A DNA stretch of 64,000 nucleotides from Gemmatimonadota bacterium (GCA_007126035.1 SLCC01000066.1:65104-129103), one strand, 5' to 3'. Positions 35,196-44,560 are shown, numbered from the stretch's first letter. Numbers and translations are program-made. Notes: generated by a model not told the origin, from the sequence alone.

Positions 35196-36604
35196 CCGAC
35201 GCCCGGCGATCGATCCCGGCGGTGGAATCGCTCCTTGCCTCGGCCGAGTTCCGGGGGCTCATAGAGCGGGCGGGACGGGACCGGGTTGCCGCCATGATCC
35301 GCGCGGTGCAGACCCAGGTGCGGGAGGCCTCGGCGCGGGTCGATGGCGGAGACGGGGCCGGCGATCCTCCCGCAGCGCCGGCCTGGTACGCCCGGGCCGT
35401 GGCCGCCCGGATCGACGCGGCGGACCGGCGGTCGCTCCGCAGGGTGATCAACGCCACTGGTGTGGTCCTCCACACCAACCTGGGCCGGGCGCCGTTGGCG
35501 GACGCAGCCCGTGGAGCTGTGGCGGAAGCCGCCGGTTACACTACCCTCGAATACGACCTGGCGACGGGATCCCGTGGCTCGCGTCACGACCACTGCGTGT
35601 CCTTGCTGCGGGAGCTGACCGGGGCGGAGGCGGCCCTGGTGGTGAACAACAACGCCGCCGCCGTCGTGCTGGTGCTCAACACGCTGTCCGCCGGCGCCGA
35701 GGCCGTGGTCAGCAGGGGCGAGCTGGTGGAGATCGGCGGGTCGTTCCGGATCCCCGAGATCATGGCCTGGAGCGGCGCCCTGATGCGGGAGGTCGGCACC
35801 ACGAACCGGACCCACCTGGGCGATTACGAGCAGGCGCTGGGCCCCGATACGGGGCTGTTGCTCAAGGTCCACCGGTCCAATTTCCGTATCGAGGGCTTCA
35901 CGAAGGAGGCGGGCGTGGCCGAGCTGGCAGGGCTGTCTAGCCGGAGCGGCGTGCCCCTGCTCCACGATCTGGGCTCCGGCGCCGTGCTGGACCTCGGTGA
36001 GCTCGGTCTGCCCCTGGAGCCTACCGCCCGCCAGACGCTGGAGGACGGGGCCCAGGTGGTCACCATGAGCGGAGACAAGCTGCTGGGCGGGCCGCAGGCG
36101 GGGATCATCCTGGGCAAAGCCGAGTTGCTGGACCGCATGCGCCGCAACCCGCTGCTTCGTGCCATCCGCTGTGACAAGCTCGCCCTTGCGGCTCTCGAGG
36201 CCACGCTGGCCCTGTATCGAAATCCCGACAGCGCCCGCTCCCAGGTCCCTGTGCTCCGGATGCTGGCGGAGACGCCCGAGCACCTGGCGCAGCGGGCTGC
36301 CGGTATGGCTGCCCGCCTCGGCGAGCGAGGCGTTATTGCCGTGACCGCGCCGGGCCAGTCAGCCGTGGGTGGTGGCGCCTACCCGGGCGTGGAGCTCGCC
36401 ACGTGCCTGGTGGTGGTGTTACCTGGTGAGACGGGAGCTAGCGAGCTGGCGGCCCGGCTCCGGGACGGTGACCCTCCCGTCGTGGCCAGGATCGCCGAAG
36501 ACTCGCTGCTGCTGGACCCGCGGACGGTCCTGCCTCAGGAAGACGACGCTCTGGTGGCAGCCGTCGTCGCCGCGCTCTCAGCACCCGACCCGCCGGATCT
36601 GTGA
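35192..36604 (+). CDS. selA: L-seryl-tRNA(Sec) selenium transferase
   Basis: SelA converts seryl-tRNA(Sec) to selenocysteinyl-tRNA(Sec) with selenophosphate. The 470-residue protein begins with the usual helical N-terminal domain (IPAVESLLAS) and has INATGVVLHTNLGRAPL, the conserved NNNAAAV loop, RSNFRIEGF, DLGSGAV and the PLP lysine K296 in TMSGDKLLGGPQAG. Length and motifs are normal. selB, selD, tRNA-Sec and a selenoprotein gene were not found in the window. It overlaps the upstream lipoprotein gene (ATGA) and lies 13 bases before the phosphatase gene. Confidence 0.95.
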   Translation: MTDARRSIPAVESLLASAEFRGLIERAGRDRVAAMIRAVQTQVREASARVDGGDGAGDPPAAPAWYARAVAARIDAADRRSLRRVINATGVVLHTNLGRAPLADAARGAVAEAAGYTTLEYDLATGSRGSRHDHCVSLLRELTGAEAALVVNNNAAAVVLVLNTLSAGAEAVVSRGELVEIGGSFRIPEIMAWSGALMREVGTTNRTHLGDYEQALGPDTGLLLKVHRSNFRIEGFTKEAGVAELAGLSSRSGVPLLHDLGSGAVLDLGELGLPLEPTARQTLEDGAQVVTMSGDKLLGGPQAGIILGKAELLDRMRRNPLLRAIRCDKLALAALEATLALYRNPDSARSQVPVLRMLAETPEHLAQRAAGMAARLGERGVIAVTAPGQSAVGGGAYPGVELATCLVVVLPGETGASELAARLRDGDPPVVARIAEDSLLLDPRTVLPQEDDALVAAVVAALSAPDPPDL

Positions 36605-36617
36605 TCGGGAGCAGGCC

Positions 36618-37190
36618 GTGATCCGTGCCCTGTTCGTGGACCGGGACGGCACCGTCATCCGGGAGCGAGGCTACCTGGCCGACCCGGCCGGCGTGGAGCT
36701 CCTGCCCGGTGCCGTGGAGGGGCTGGCCGCTCTGGAGAGGGCAGGCTACCGGATAGTGATCGTCACGAACCAATCCGGCATTGCCCGAGGTCTCTACGAC
36801 CTCGCCGACTTCGAGGCGGTCCAGCAGAGGGTGGAGGATCTCTTGGCCGACCGGGGTGTCACCGTACTGGGCAGCTACCATTGCCCGCACCATCCTGAGT
36901 ACACCGGCCCCTGCGCTTGCAGGAAGCCTGCGCCGGGACTGTACAGGCAAGCTGCCGCCGAGCACGGGCTGGAGCTGGCCACTTCAGTGTGGGTGGGCGA
37001 TCGGCTCCGGGACGTGGAGACGGCAGGTCTCTTCGGCGGGCTCGCCGTCCTGGTACGCACCGGCTACGGTGCCGATGAGGCTCGCCGCATGCCCGACGGT
37101 GTCGTCGTGGCCGACCACCTGGCCGACGCCGCGGACCTCATCCTGCGCGCCCCGGGTTTCGGTAGTAGGGGCAGGCTCACAGACCGCTGA
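36618..37190 (+). CDS. GmhB-type HAD phosphatase (heptose bisphosphate / histidinol phosphate family)
   Basis: The 190-residue HAD-superfamily protein has motif I with the two aspartates (D8 and D10 in FVDRDGTVI), motif II in VIVTNQSGIARG, the zinc-binding loop CPHHPEYTGPCACRKP, and motif III/IV around WVGDRLRDVETA. This fits D-glycero-D-manno-heptose-1,7-bisphosphate 7-phosphatase; the histidinol-phosphatase half of HisB is the main alternative. No other heptose genes are nearby. The start is GTG 36618, after GGGAGCAGG. Confidence 0.88.
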   Translation: MIRALFVDRDGTVIRERGYLADPAGVELLPGAVEGLAALERAGYRIVIVTNQSGIARGLYDLADFEAVQQRVEDLLADRGVTVLGSYHCPHHPEYTGPCACRKPAPGLYRQAAAEHGLELATSVWVGDRLRDVETAGLFGGLAVLVRTGYGADEARRMPDGVVVADHLADAADLILRAPGFGSRGRLTDR

Positions 37191-37271
37191 CCCGGGCGCG
37201 AAACATGCGCCGGAGCCCGGTGTAAGCACTGATCCAGGAGCTTGTAGAACAGCACACGACCAGGAGGATCA

Positions 37272-37601
37272 ATGACCATAACGGTCACGCCCAACGCGGC
37301 GGCGGAGGTGCAGAAGTTCATGGAGGAGCAGGGCGCTGCGGACACGGCCGGCTTGCGGGTGGCGGTTCTGCCCGGCGGGTGCTCCGGATTCCAGTACGGG
37401 CTCAACATCGAGGACGAGCCCCAGAGCGACGACGAGGTGGTGGACCTGAGCGGGCTCCGACTGTTTGTCGATCCGTTCAGCGGGCAGTACCTGGACGGGG
37501 TGGAGATCGATTACGTGACGACCATGATGGGCTCGGGCTTCACGTTCAAGAACCCGAACGCCAGCGGCGGGTGCGGGTGCGGTAGTTCCTTCACCACCTG
37601 A
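37272..37601 (+). CDS. Iron-sulfur cluster insertion protein (ErpA/IscA/HesB type)
   Basis: A-type Fe-S carrier of 109 residues with the three conserved cysteines: C37 in GGCSGFQYGLN and C101/C103 in GGCGCGSSF near the C-terminus. It receives clusters from the scaffold and delivers them to target enzymes. ErpA, IscA and SufA cannot be told apart from sequence alone. The ATG follows AGGAGG. About 80 bases separate it from the upstream phosphatase gene. Confidence 0.93.
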   Translation: MTITVTPNAAAEVQKFMEEQGAADTAGLRVAVLPGGCSGFQYGLNIEDEPQSDDEVVDLSGLRLFVDPFSGQYLDGVEIDYVTTMMGSGFTFKNPNASGGCGCGSSFTT

Positions 37602-37625
37602 GCTGCTGGTCCACTGATCGTGTAC

Positions 37626-37654
37626 GGGGCCCGGCCGCACGGCGGTCGGGCCCC
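37626..37654 (+). terminator. GC-rich hairpin after the Fe-S carrier gene
   Basis: GGGGCCCG (37626-37633) pairs with CGGGCCCC (37647-37654) across 13 bases. No T tract follows (TGCGCATGG), so it is a weak terminator candidate. The rest of the gap to 37760 holds a short stem-loop (CCGCT/AGCGG near 37700-37720) and no clear promoter. Confidence 0.45.
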
Positions 37655-37760
37655 TGCGCATGGGTGTGCCCCGTACCCGTAGCCGCTGGTTACGAGTTAT
37701 GTTTCGCCGCTCCCGTGCAGCGGGGGTTTCGGCATCGAGACACCAGGTTACTACGGGGCG

Positions 37761-38429
37761 ATGATCGAGCTGGCAGGGCTGACGAAGGCGTACGTGGATG
37801 CGGGCGGTGAGCGAGTCGTCTTCCGGGACCTGGACCTGTGGGCGGCGGATGGGGAGATCGTGGTGCTCCTGGGCCCCAGCGGATCGGGCAAGACCACGCT
37901 CCTGAACCTGGTGAGCGGCATTGACCTTCCCACGGCCGGGGCTGTCCGGGTCGGCGGCGTAGCCCTGACGGCTCTGAACGAGCGGGAGCGGACGCTGTTC
38001 CGGAGGGACCAGATCGGCTTCGTCTTCCAGTTCTTCAACCTGATCCCGACGCTGACGGTGGAGGAGAACCTTCTATTGCCACTGGAGCTGAGCGGCAGGG
38101 ACACGGCCGCGGCCCGGCGCCGGGCGCTGTCGCTGCTGGCGGAGGTGGGGCTGGTCGACAGGGCAGGCGAGTACCCGGATCGCCTGTCGGGGGGTGAGCA
38201 GCAGCGCGTTGCAGTCGTCCGGGCGCTGTCCCACGACCCGGCGGTGGTCCTGGCGGACGAGCCCACGGGCAACCTGGACCGGGACACTGGCCGGAGCATC
38301 CTGGCCCTGCTCGAGCGCCTGGCCCGCGGGGCGGGCAAGACGCTCCTGATCGTGACGCACAGCGAAGAAGCGGTCTCTATGGCGGACCGCGTCCTGGTCC
38401 TCAGGGACGGAAAGCTGTCGACGCCATGA
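37761..38429 (+). CDS. ABC transporter ATP-binding protein (LolD/MacB/AttE type)
   Basis: The 222-residue ATPase has Walker A GPSGSGKTTL (about residues 38-47), the Q-loop region RRDQIGFVFQFFNLIPTLT typical of the LolD/MacB class, the signature LSGGEQQRVAV and Walker B VVLADEPTGNLD. It overlaps the FtsX-type permease by 4 bases. Together with the AttH-like lipoprotein that follows, this looks like an AttEFGH-type export or lipid-handling system. ATG 37761 has GGGG just upstream. Confidence 0.93.
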   Translation: MIELAGLTKAYVDAGGERVVFRDLDLWAADGEIVVLLGPSGSGKTTLLNLVSGIDLPTAGAVRVGGVALTALNERERTLFRRDQIGFVFQFFNLIPTLTVEENLLLPLELSGRDTAAARRRALSLLAEVGLVDRAGEYPDRLSGGEQQRVAVVRALSHDPAVVLADEPTGNLDRDTGRSILALLERLARGAGKTLLIVTHSEEAVSMADRVLVLRDGKLSTP

Positions 38430-40951
38430 CGCTCCTCCGCCGTGCCAGCGTCCGCCACCTATGGGTCCACCGCTGGCAGACGGGCCTGGCCATCCTGGGC
38501 GTGGGACTAGGTGTGGCGGTGGTGTTGGCCGTGGACCTGGCCGTCTCCAGCGCCAGGGTCGGCTTCACGCTGTCGGCAGAGACGGTGGCGGGCAGGTCCA
38601 CGCACCGGGCCGAGGCGGGGCCGGCCGGCCTGGATGATGGTGCCTACCGCCGGCTCCGCTCGGTGGCAGGTGTCACCGCCGCCGCGCCCGTGGTCGAGGG
38701 TGAGGTGGTGGCCCGCGGCCCGGGCGGACCCGCGGTCTTGCGGGTCCTGGGGGTCGATCCCTTCGCGGAGGCCCCGTTCCGGCGCTACAGCGGCGACCGC
38801 GACGACCGCCGGCACGCATCGGTCCTGATCGGCGACCGGACCACGCTCCTGACCAGCTCCACCGCCGCCGTGCTGGCGCTCGACGGAGGGGACTGGCTGG
38901 GTGTGGAGGTGGCCGGGCGCCGGGACAGCGTACGGGTGGCCGGGCTCCTCGACCCGGCGGACGAGGCGAGCAGGCTGGGTCTCGAGAACCTGCTGGTCAT
39001 GGATGTAGGCACGGCGCAGGCGGTCCTGGGCAGGCGGGGGCTGGACCGGGTGGACCTGATCCTGGAGTCGGATGCCGCCGTTGCGGACGCGGCCGCCGCG
39101 CTGGGACCCGGCGGCACGATCGTGGTGGCGGGCGCCGCGGCTGGAGCCCTCCAGGACATGACCAGGGCCTTCGACCTCAACCTCCGGGCCCTCAGCATGC
39201 TGGCCCTGATCTTCGGCGTATTCCTGATCTACAACAGCGTAACCTTCTCGGTGGTCCAGCGACGTCGACTGCTGGGCACCCTCCGCGCCCTGGGCGCGTC
39301 CCGGCGCCAGGTCTTCGGCCTGGTCCTGGGCGAGGCCGCGATCCTGGGACTGGTAGGCGCAGCTCTGGGCCTGATCCTCGGCCTGGCCCTGGGGAGCGGG
39401 CTGCTCCGGCTGGTGACCCGTACCATCGAGGACCTGTACTTCGTGGTCACGGTGCGGGAGCTGGTGATCTCACCGGCTACGCTGGCTGCGGCAGCCGCCC
39501 TCGGCATCGTGGGCACACTGGCGGCAGCGGCACCACCCGCCTTCGAGGCGGCCATGACCGAGCCCCGGGCCGCGCTGCTCCGGTCCGAATTGGAGGCGGG
39601 ACTGCGCCGTCGACTGCCGCTTCTCTCGCTGGCGGGACTGACATTGGCGGCCGTGGGCATGCTGGTCCTGGTCGTGGCGACGGGCGTGGAAACGAGCTTC
39701 GTCGGCCTGTTCGGTGTCATCCTCGGCGCCGCACTGCTCACACCCCAGGTGACTGTGCTGCTCATGCGCCTGCTCCGACCTGCGGCGGGTGCGGTGCTGG
39801 GTGTCCTGGGACGCATGGCCGCCAGCGGTGTGGCCGCGAGTATGAGCCGGACCGGTCCCGCTATCGCTACTCTAACGGTGGCCGTGGCCGTCACCATCGG
39901 GATCGGGATCATGATCGGCAGCTTCCGGCGCAGCCTGGTGGACTGGCTCGACATCACCCTTTCCGCCGATGTCTACATCTCGGCAGTGCGGCCCGCGGGC
40001 GCCCTCACGAGCACCCTGGACCTCCGCGCGGTGGCCGTGTTGGGCGATGATCCGGCGGTTGCCGAGGTCAGGCGCTACCGGGAGGTGACGGTACCCACAC
40101 CGGCGGGCCCAGTAGACCTCATGGGCATCAGCATCGACAGCCGGTTGCGCGACCACTTCACCTTCCTGGACGGCGACGTCGCGGAGCTCTGGGAGCCGTT
40201 CGTGGAGGGATCGGTACTCCTCGTATCCGAACCCTTCGCCCACCATCGACGGACCCAGGTGGGGGACACCCTGACCCTGCAGACCGAGCGGGGGCCGGAG
40301 TCGCTGCCCATCGCCGGCGTCTTCCGCGACTACGGCTCGGACCGGGGCCTGGTCATGATCAGCTACTCCGGCTACCGCGAACGCTGGGATGACCCCACCG
40401 TGACCACCATGGCCCTGATCCTCGAGCCCGGTGCCGACCGGGACGAGGTCATCAACCGGCTCCAGGCCGCCACCGCTGGGATCCAGCCCCTCAACATCCG
40501 GTCGAATCACCGGCTGGCGGAAGTCTCGCTGTCGGTATTCGATCAGACATTTGCCATCACCCAGGTCCTGAGGTTCCTGGCCCTGATCGTGGCCTTCGTC
40601 GGCGTGCTCAGTGCTCTCATGGCGCTCCAGTTCGAGCGAGTCCGGGAGCTGGGCGTGCTCCGGGCCAACGGCCTCACGCCAGGGCAGGTGTGGACCATGG
40701 TCGCGTCCCAGACCGGTATCATGGGCTTGGCCGCTGGAATGATGGCGCTCCCCCTGGGGCTGGGCCTGGGCGTCCTCATGATCGAGTTCGTCAATCGCCG
40801 GTCATTCGGCTGGTCCATAGACATGAGCGCGCCGCCCGACCTCATCCTCCAGGCCATGGCACTGGCCCTGACCGCCGCCCTCCTGGCCGGCCTCTACCCC
40901 GCCTGGCGCATGGCCAGGACGTCACCGGCGGAGGCGTTGAGGGGCGAATGA
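38426..40951 (+). CDS. FtsX-like ABC transporter permease
   Basis: The 841-residue protein has a first membrane helix at about residues 15-35 and a large extracytoplasmic MacB-type domain. A three-helix FtsX core follows (about residues 260-380, around LALIFGVFLIYNSVTFSVVQRRRLLGTLRALGASRRQ; shown only in part in this family). A central membrane block, a second periplasmic domain and a final FtsX core (residues about 700-840, ending RMARTSPAEALRGE) complete it. This double-core layout is that of permeases working with LolD-type ATPases. Substrate unknown; the neighbouring lipocalin-like lipoprotein suggests a lipid or hydrophobic cargo. Confidence 0.9.
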   Translation: MTLLRRASVRHLWVHRWQTGLAILGVGLGVAVVLAVDLAVSSARVGFTLSAETVAGRSTHRAEAGPAGLDDGAYRRLRSVAGVTAAAPVVEGEVVARGPGGPAVLRVLGVDPFAEAPFRRYSGDRDDRRHASVLIGDRTTLLTSSTAAVLALDGGDWLGVEVAGRRDSVRVAGLLDPADEASRLGLENLLVMDVGTAQAVLGRRGLDRVDLILESDAAVADAAAALGPGGTIVVAGAAAGALQDMTRAFDLNLRALSMLALIFGVFLIYNSVTFSVVQRRRLLGTLRALGASRRQVFGLVLGEAAILGLVGAALGLILGLALGSGLLRLVTRTIEDLYFVVTVRELVISPATLAAAAALGIVGTLAAAAPPAFEAAMTEPRAALLRSELEAGLRRRLPLLSLAGLTLAAVGMLVLVVATGVETSFVGLFGVILGAALLTPQVTVLLMRLLRPAAGAVLGVLGRMAASGVAASMSRTGPAIATLTVAVAVTIGIGIMIGSFRRSLVDWLDITLSADVYISAVRPAGALTSTLDLRAVAVLGDDPAVAEVRRYREVTVPTPAGPVDLMGISIDSRLRDHFTFLDGDVAELWEPFVEGSVLLVSEPFAHHRRTQVGDTLTLQTERGPESLPIAGVFRDYGSDRGLVMISYSGYRERWDDPTVTTMALILEPGADRDEVINRLQAATAGIQPLNIRSNHRLAEVSLSVFDQTFAITQVLRFLALIVAFVGVLSALMALQFERVRELGVLRANGLTPGQVWTMVASQTGIMGLAAGMMALPLGLGLGVLMIEFVNRRSFGWSIDMSAPPDLILQAMALALTAALLAGLYPAWRMARTSPAEALRGE

Positions 40952-42228
40952 GCACGATAGCACGCACGGGTTCGAAGGCGCGCGTCGGTCCGAGGGCCCG
41001 CGGCCGGTTCGCGGCCCCGCACCTGGGCCTCGGTCTCGGCCTGCTGGCAGCCGTCAGCGCTTGTCAGGACACGGGCCCGGCCCGGGCTACGCTGTCGGTG
41101 ACCGAGATCCTGGCAGACGCCGACACCGTCGGCTTCGCCCGCGCCGACCGGCCGAGGGTGTTCGAGTTCCCCGCCGATCACGGGCCTCACCCGGAATTCC
41201 GCCACGAATGGTGGTACTACACCGGTAACCTGCGGGCACGGGACGGCCGGGCCTTCGGCTTCCAGCTGACCTTCTTCCGGAACGCACTGCGGCCAGGGGC
41301 CAGCAGCGTGGAGTCCGACTGGGCGACGAACCAGGCGTTCATGGCCCATTTCGCCCTGACCGACGTGGTGGCTGGCCGGTTCTTCGCCTTCGAGCGCTTC
41401 GACCGGGGCGCCGTCGGGCTGGCCGGGGCCCGGGCCGAGCCGTTCCAGGTGCACGTGAGCGACTGGGTGGTGGAGTCGGTCTGGGACCACGAAGCGGGCC
41501 GGCCTGTGCCGCCCGTGCGCCTGCGGGCGGCACAGGACGGGGTCGTCCTGGACCTGGTACTGGAGTCCGCCAAGCCGCCGGTGCTCCAAGGAGATGAGGG
41601 GTTGAGCCAGAAAGGTCCGGAGCCGGGCAACGCCTCGTACTACTACTCACTCACCCGTCTCGCGGCCCGCGGTGCCGTGGCCGTACAGGACGAGCCCGTC
41701 GAGGTGGAGGGCTGGGCATGGCTGGACCGTGAATGGGGCACGAGCGCCCTGGGCCCGGAGCTCGAGGGCTGGGACTGGTTCTCCATCCAGCTGGACGACC
41801 TCACTGAGCTCATGGTATACCGGCTTCGCCGCCACGACGGCGAGACCGATCCCCTCAGCCGCGGCTCCTTCGTGCACGCCGACGGGACCACCGTGGGGCT
41901 CGGTGCGGACGACCTGGTGCTCGTGGCGACCGGCCGCTGGCGCAGTCCGCGCGGTGGCACCTACCCCTCCGCCTGGCTGCTTCAGGTGCCACGGCTCGAC
42001 CTGGAGCTACGGGTCCAGCCCGTGCTGGCCGACCAGGAGGTGGACCTATCGTTCCGGTACTGGGAAGGGGCCGTCACCGTGACCGGCCGCCGGGGCGCTG
42101 AGCCCGTGGCCGGTCACGGCTACGTCGAGCTGACAGGCTACGCCGAGGCTGACCTGGCGGCGGGCGGTTCCGACAGCTCCTCGTCGTCGCCCTCCACAGG
42201 TCGGCCCAGGAACCGCACCGCCAGGTAG
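40948..42228 (+). CDS. AttH/CrtC-type lipocalin-like lipoprotein
   Basis: The 426-residue protein has a long basic N-terminus, a hydrophobic segment and a lipobox-like LAAVSAC (cysteine near residue 39). It then shows the AttH/CrtC fold: FPADHGPHPEFRHEWWYYTGNL, FGFQLTFFRNAL, and the second-domain EVEGWAWLDREWGTSAL and WDWFSIQL. The start ATG overlaps the permease stop. The family end is normally near GHGYVELTGY; here 25 further residues with a serine run extend into the convergent nhaC gene. It is probably the substrate-binding or chaperone part of the ABC system. Confidence 0.88.
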   Translation: MSTIARTGSKARVGPRARGRFAAPHLGLGLGLLAAVSACQDTGPARATLSVTEILADADTVGFARADRPRVFEFPADHGPHPEFRHEWWYYTGNLRARDGRAFGFQLTFFRNALRPGASSVESDWATNQAFMAHFALTDVVAGRFFAFERFDRGAVGLAGARAEPFQVHVSDWVVESVWDHEAGRPVPPVRLRAAQDGVVLDLVLESAKPPVLQGDEGLSQKGPEPGNASYYYSLTRLAARGAVAVQDEPVEVEGWAWLDREWGTSALGPELEGWDWFSIQLDDLTELMVYRLRRHDGETDPLSRGSFVHADGTTVGLGADDLVLVATGRWRSPRGGTYPSAWLLQVPRLDLELRVQPVLADQEVDLSFRYWEGAVTVTGRRGAEPVAGHGYVELTGYAEADLAAGGSDSSSSSPSTGRPRNRTAR

Positions 42229-43817
42229 ATCAGTACCAGGCCCAGCAGGATCGAGATCAGGGGGTTCAAGCCCCAGATGGCCGTGGGCAGGTTCCCGACC
42301 AGCATGGCCACCACCGCGGCCAGCAGCGCGTAGGGGAGCTGGGTCCGGACATGGTCGATGTGGTCGCAGGCCGAAGCCATGGAGCTGATCACCGTGGTAT
42401 CGGAGATGGGCGATGCGTGGTCGCCGAAGACCGCGCCCGCCATGACCGAGCTGATGGCGCCCAGCATGATCACGTAGTCGTGTCCTGCCTCGAACCCGAC
42501 GCCAGCCCCCATGGCCACCGCCAGCGGGACCACCACCGGGAACAGGATGGCCATGGTCCCCCAGGACGTGCCCGTGGAGAAGGCGGTGAGCGCCGCCACT
42601 ACGAAGACCAGCAGCGGGAGTGACCACAGGGGCAGCGCCTCGCCCAACAGCGCAGCCAGGTACGGGCCAGTGCCCAGCGCGCCGGTGGTGGCGCCCAGGC
42701 CCCAGGCCAGGGCCAGGATGACCACGGCCATGAGCATGGCCCGCATACCGCCCACCCACGAGCCCAGGGCGTCCCGGATGGTCAGGATCCGCTGGGCCAC
42801 CGCCAGGATCATCGCCATGACGCCGCCGGAGAACGAGGCCCACAGCAGGGCACTGAACGGGTCAGCCGCCGCCACCACCTCCCGGATCCCGAACTCCTGG
42901 CCAGCCAGCGCCTCGGCACCCGTGTACCAGAGCGCCGCCAGCGCCACCACCACGACGGTGGCGATTGGGATCAGGGCGTTGTACCAGCGGTGCGGCACAT
43001 CCTCCCCCGCCTCGCCCAGGAGTGAGTCCACGTCCGCGGCCAGCGTGGCGCCGGGGCGATACAGGCCTTCACCCCGCACCGCTCGCTGCTCCGCCGCGTG
43101 CATGGGTCCGAACTCCCGCCCCGTCAGCGCGATCATCAGGACCAGCATCATGGCGAAGATCGGGTAGAACAGGTACGGGATCGAATGGAGGAAGACGTTG
43201 AACGGGTTGGCGGCACCCGCCAACAGCTGCGCCTGTAGCTCGGGCTCCACCACCTGGGCCGCCGTGGTGGCCATGGCATCCTGGATCCGAGAGATCTCGA
43301 AGCCGACCCAGGTGGAGATGGGCGCGATCACGGCGATGGGCGCCGCCACCGAGTCCACGATGTACGCCAGCTTCTCACGTGAGATCCGCAGGTCGTCCGT
43401 CATGGGACGCATGGTGTTCCCGCGGATCAGGGTGTTGGCGTAGTCGTCGAAGAAGATGATAAGGCCGGACACCCAGGTGATTATCTGGCCCCGCCGCCGC
43501 GTGGTGGCCCACGGCCGCAGCGACTCCACCACGCCCTGGGCGCCTCCGCTCCGGGCCACCACCCCGACCATCCCGCCCAGCATTAGGCTGAACAGCACGA
43601 TGGCCATGTGGTCGCGGTCCGTCAGCGGATCCAGGATGAAGTCCTCCAGGCTGGTCATTGTGGCGTCCAGCGGGTTGAACCCCACGACGAACAGCGCGCC
43701 GAGCCAGATGCCGGCGAAGAGGGAGAGGATGACTTCTCGGGTGAGAAGGGCAAGGGCTATAGCTACGAGGGGCGGAACAAGGCTGAGCCACCCCGGATCG
43801 ACATTGATCGCGTCCAT
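42138..43817 (-). CDS. NhaC-family Na+/H+ antiporter
   Basis: The roughly 559-residue protein is strongly hydrophobic with 11-13 predicted membrane segments and NhaC-type sequences (FFDDYANTLIRGNTMRPMTDD, SGGVMAMILAVAQRIL, FSTGTSWGTMAILFPV, GDHASPISDTTVISS). It would export sodium or import protons, or carry organic anions as some relatives do. Start ATG 43817 (MDAINVDPGW) has AGGAG only 2 bases upstream; ATG 43832 is an alternative. The C-terminal tail (GRPVEGDDEELSEPP) overlaps the end of the AttH gene by 91 bases on the other strand. Confidence 0.92.
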   Translation of the reverse strand: MDAINVDPGWLSLVPPLVAIALALLTREVILSLFAGIWLGALFVVGFNPLDATMTSLEDFILDPLTDRDHMAIVLFSLMLGGMVGVVARSGGAQGVVESLRPWATTRRRGQIITWVSGLIIFFDDYANTLIRGNTMRPMTDDLRISREKLAYIVDSVAAPIAVIAPISTWVGFEISRIQDAMATTAAQVVEPELQAQLLAGAANPFNVFLHSIPYLFYPIFAMMLVLMIALTGREFGPMHAAEQRAVRGEGLYRPGATLAADVDSLLGEAGEDVPHRWYNALIPIATVVVVALAALWYTGAEALAGQEFGIREVVAAADPFSALLWASFSGGVMAMILAVAQRILTIRDALGSWVGGMRAMLMAVVILALAWGLGATTGALGTGPYLAALLGEALPLWSLPLLVFVVAALTAFSTGTSWGTMAILFPVVVPLAVAMGAGVGFEAGHDYVIMLGAISSVMAGAVFGDHASPISDTTVISSMASACDHIDHVRTQLPYALLAAVVAMLVGNLPTAIWGLNPLISILLGLVLIYLAVRFLGRPVEGDDEELSEPPAARSASA

Positions 43818-43941
43818 GACTCCTGTTGGCATGAGGGTCAGTTACGGGGCCGGAAGATATGGCAGGACCGGCGGCCAGGCCAGCCGCTCAGGCGTGCCTT
43901 CGCCGGTCGCCACAGTTACAGTCGCGTCCCTGCCACCGGCG

Positions 43942-43970
43942 TTGACGCTCCGCGTCCGCCCGGATACCTT
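43942..43970 (+). promoter_or_regulatory. Promoter of the pyrR-pyrB-pyrC operon
   Basis: TTGACG (43942-43947) and TACCTT (43965-43970) are separated by exactly 17 bases, 5 of 6 and 3 of 6 matches to the sigma-70 consensus. The start point would be near 43977, giving a leader of about 33 bases before pyrR. No PyrR-type attenuator fits in such a short leader. Confidence 0.7.
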
Positions 43971-44009
43971 GCCGTCGGCTACCTCGAACGCACTCTTGCA
44001 ACGCCGGAA

Positions 44010-44558
44010 ATGGCATCAGACAGACAGCAGTTACTGGACGAGCGGGCGGTCGAGCGGGCACTGGCCCGGATGGCTCGCGAGATCATCGAGAAGAGCGTCA
44101 GCACGGAGGCTCTCTCTCTGGTGGGGATCCACCGACGCGGTGTGCAGCTGGCCCACCGCATCGCCGATGAGATCAGCAAGGCTGAGGACCACCGCCCGGT
44201 GGTGGGATCCCTGGACATCACACTCTACCGAGACGACCTGATGGCGATCGGTCCCCGCCCGGTGGTGGGTGAGACTCGGCTGCCGGAGGGGGGCATCGAC
44301 GATCGGGTGGTAGTGATCATCGACGATGTGGCCTTCACGGGACGCACCGCCCGGGCCGCCATGGACGAGCTGGCGGATTTCGGCCGACCTCGCCGGATAC
44401 TCCTGTGCGTCCTGGTGGATCGGGGCGGCCGGGAGCTTCCCATCCAGCCGGACATCGTGGGTCGCCACCTGGACGTACCGGAAGGGATGACCATCGACGT
44501 GCTGGTTCCCGAGCTGGACGGTCGGCTCGCCGTGGAACTGGCGCCGCAGGGAGGGTAG
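44010..44558 (+). CDS. pyrR: Bifunctional pyr operon regulator / uracil phosphoribosyltransferase
   Basis: PyrR binds uridine nucleotides and, in many bacteria, pyr mRNA; it also has uracil phosphoribosyltransferase activity. The 182-residue protein has the type I phosphoribosyltransferase PRPP loop [19 protein letters not shown] (about residues 97-115), [12 protein letters not shown] and [11 protein letters not shown]. Start ATG 44010 has GCCGGAAA just ahead. It is first in the pyr operon and 2 bases from pyrB, which supports a regulatory role, though the leader seems too short for attenuation. Confidence 0.94.
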   Translation: MASDRQQLLDERAVERALARMAREIIEKSVSTEALSLVGIHRRGVQLAHRIADEISKAEDHRPVVGSLDITLYRDDLMAIGPRPVVGETRLPEGGIDDRVVVIIDDVAFTGRTARAAMDELADFGRPRRILLCVLVDRGGRELPIQPDIVGRHLDVPEGMTIDVLVPELDGRLAVELAPQGG

Positions 44559-44560
44559 TC

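Noticed and set aside
43971-44009. PyrR attenuator in the pyr leader
   Set aside because: The leader from the predicted start is only about 33 bases, too short for antiterminator and terminator stems.
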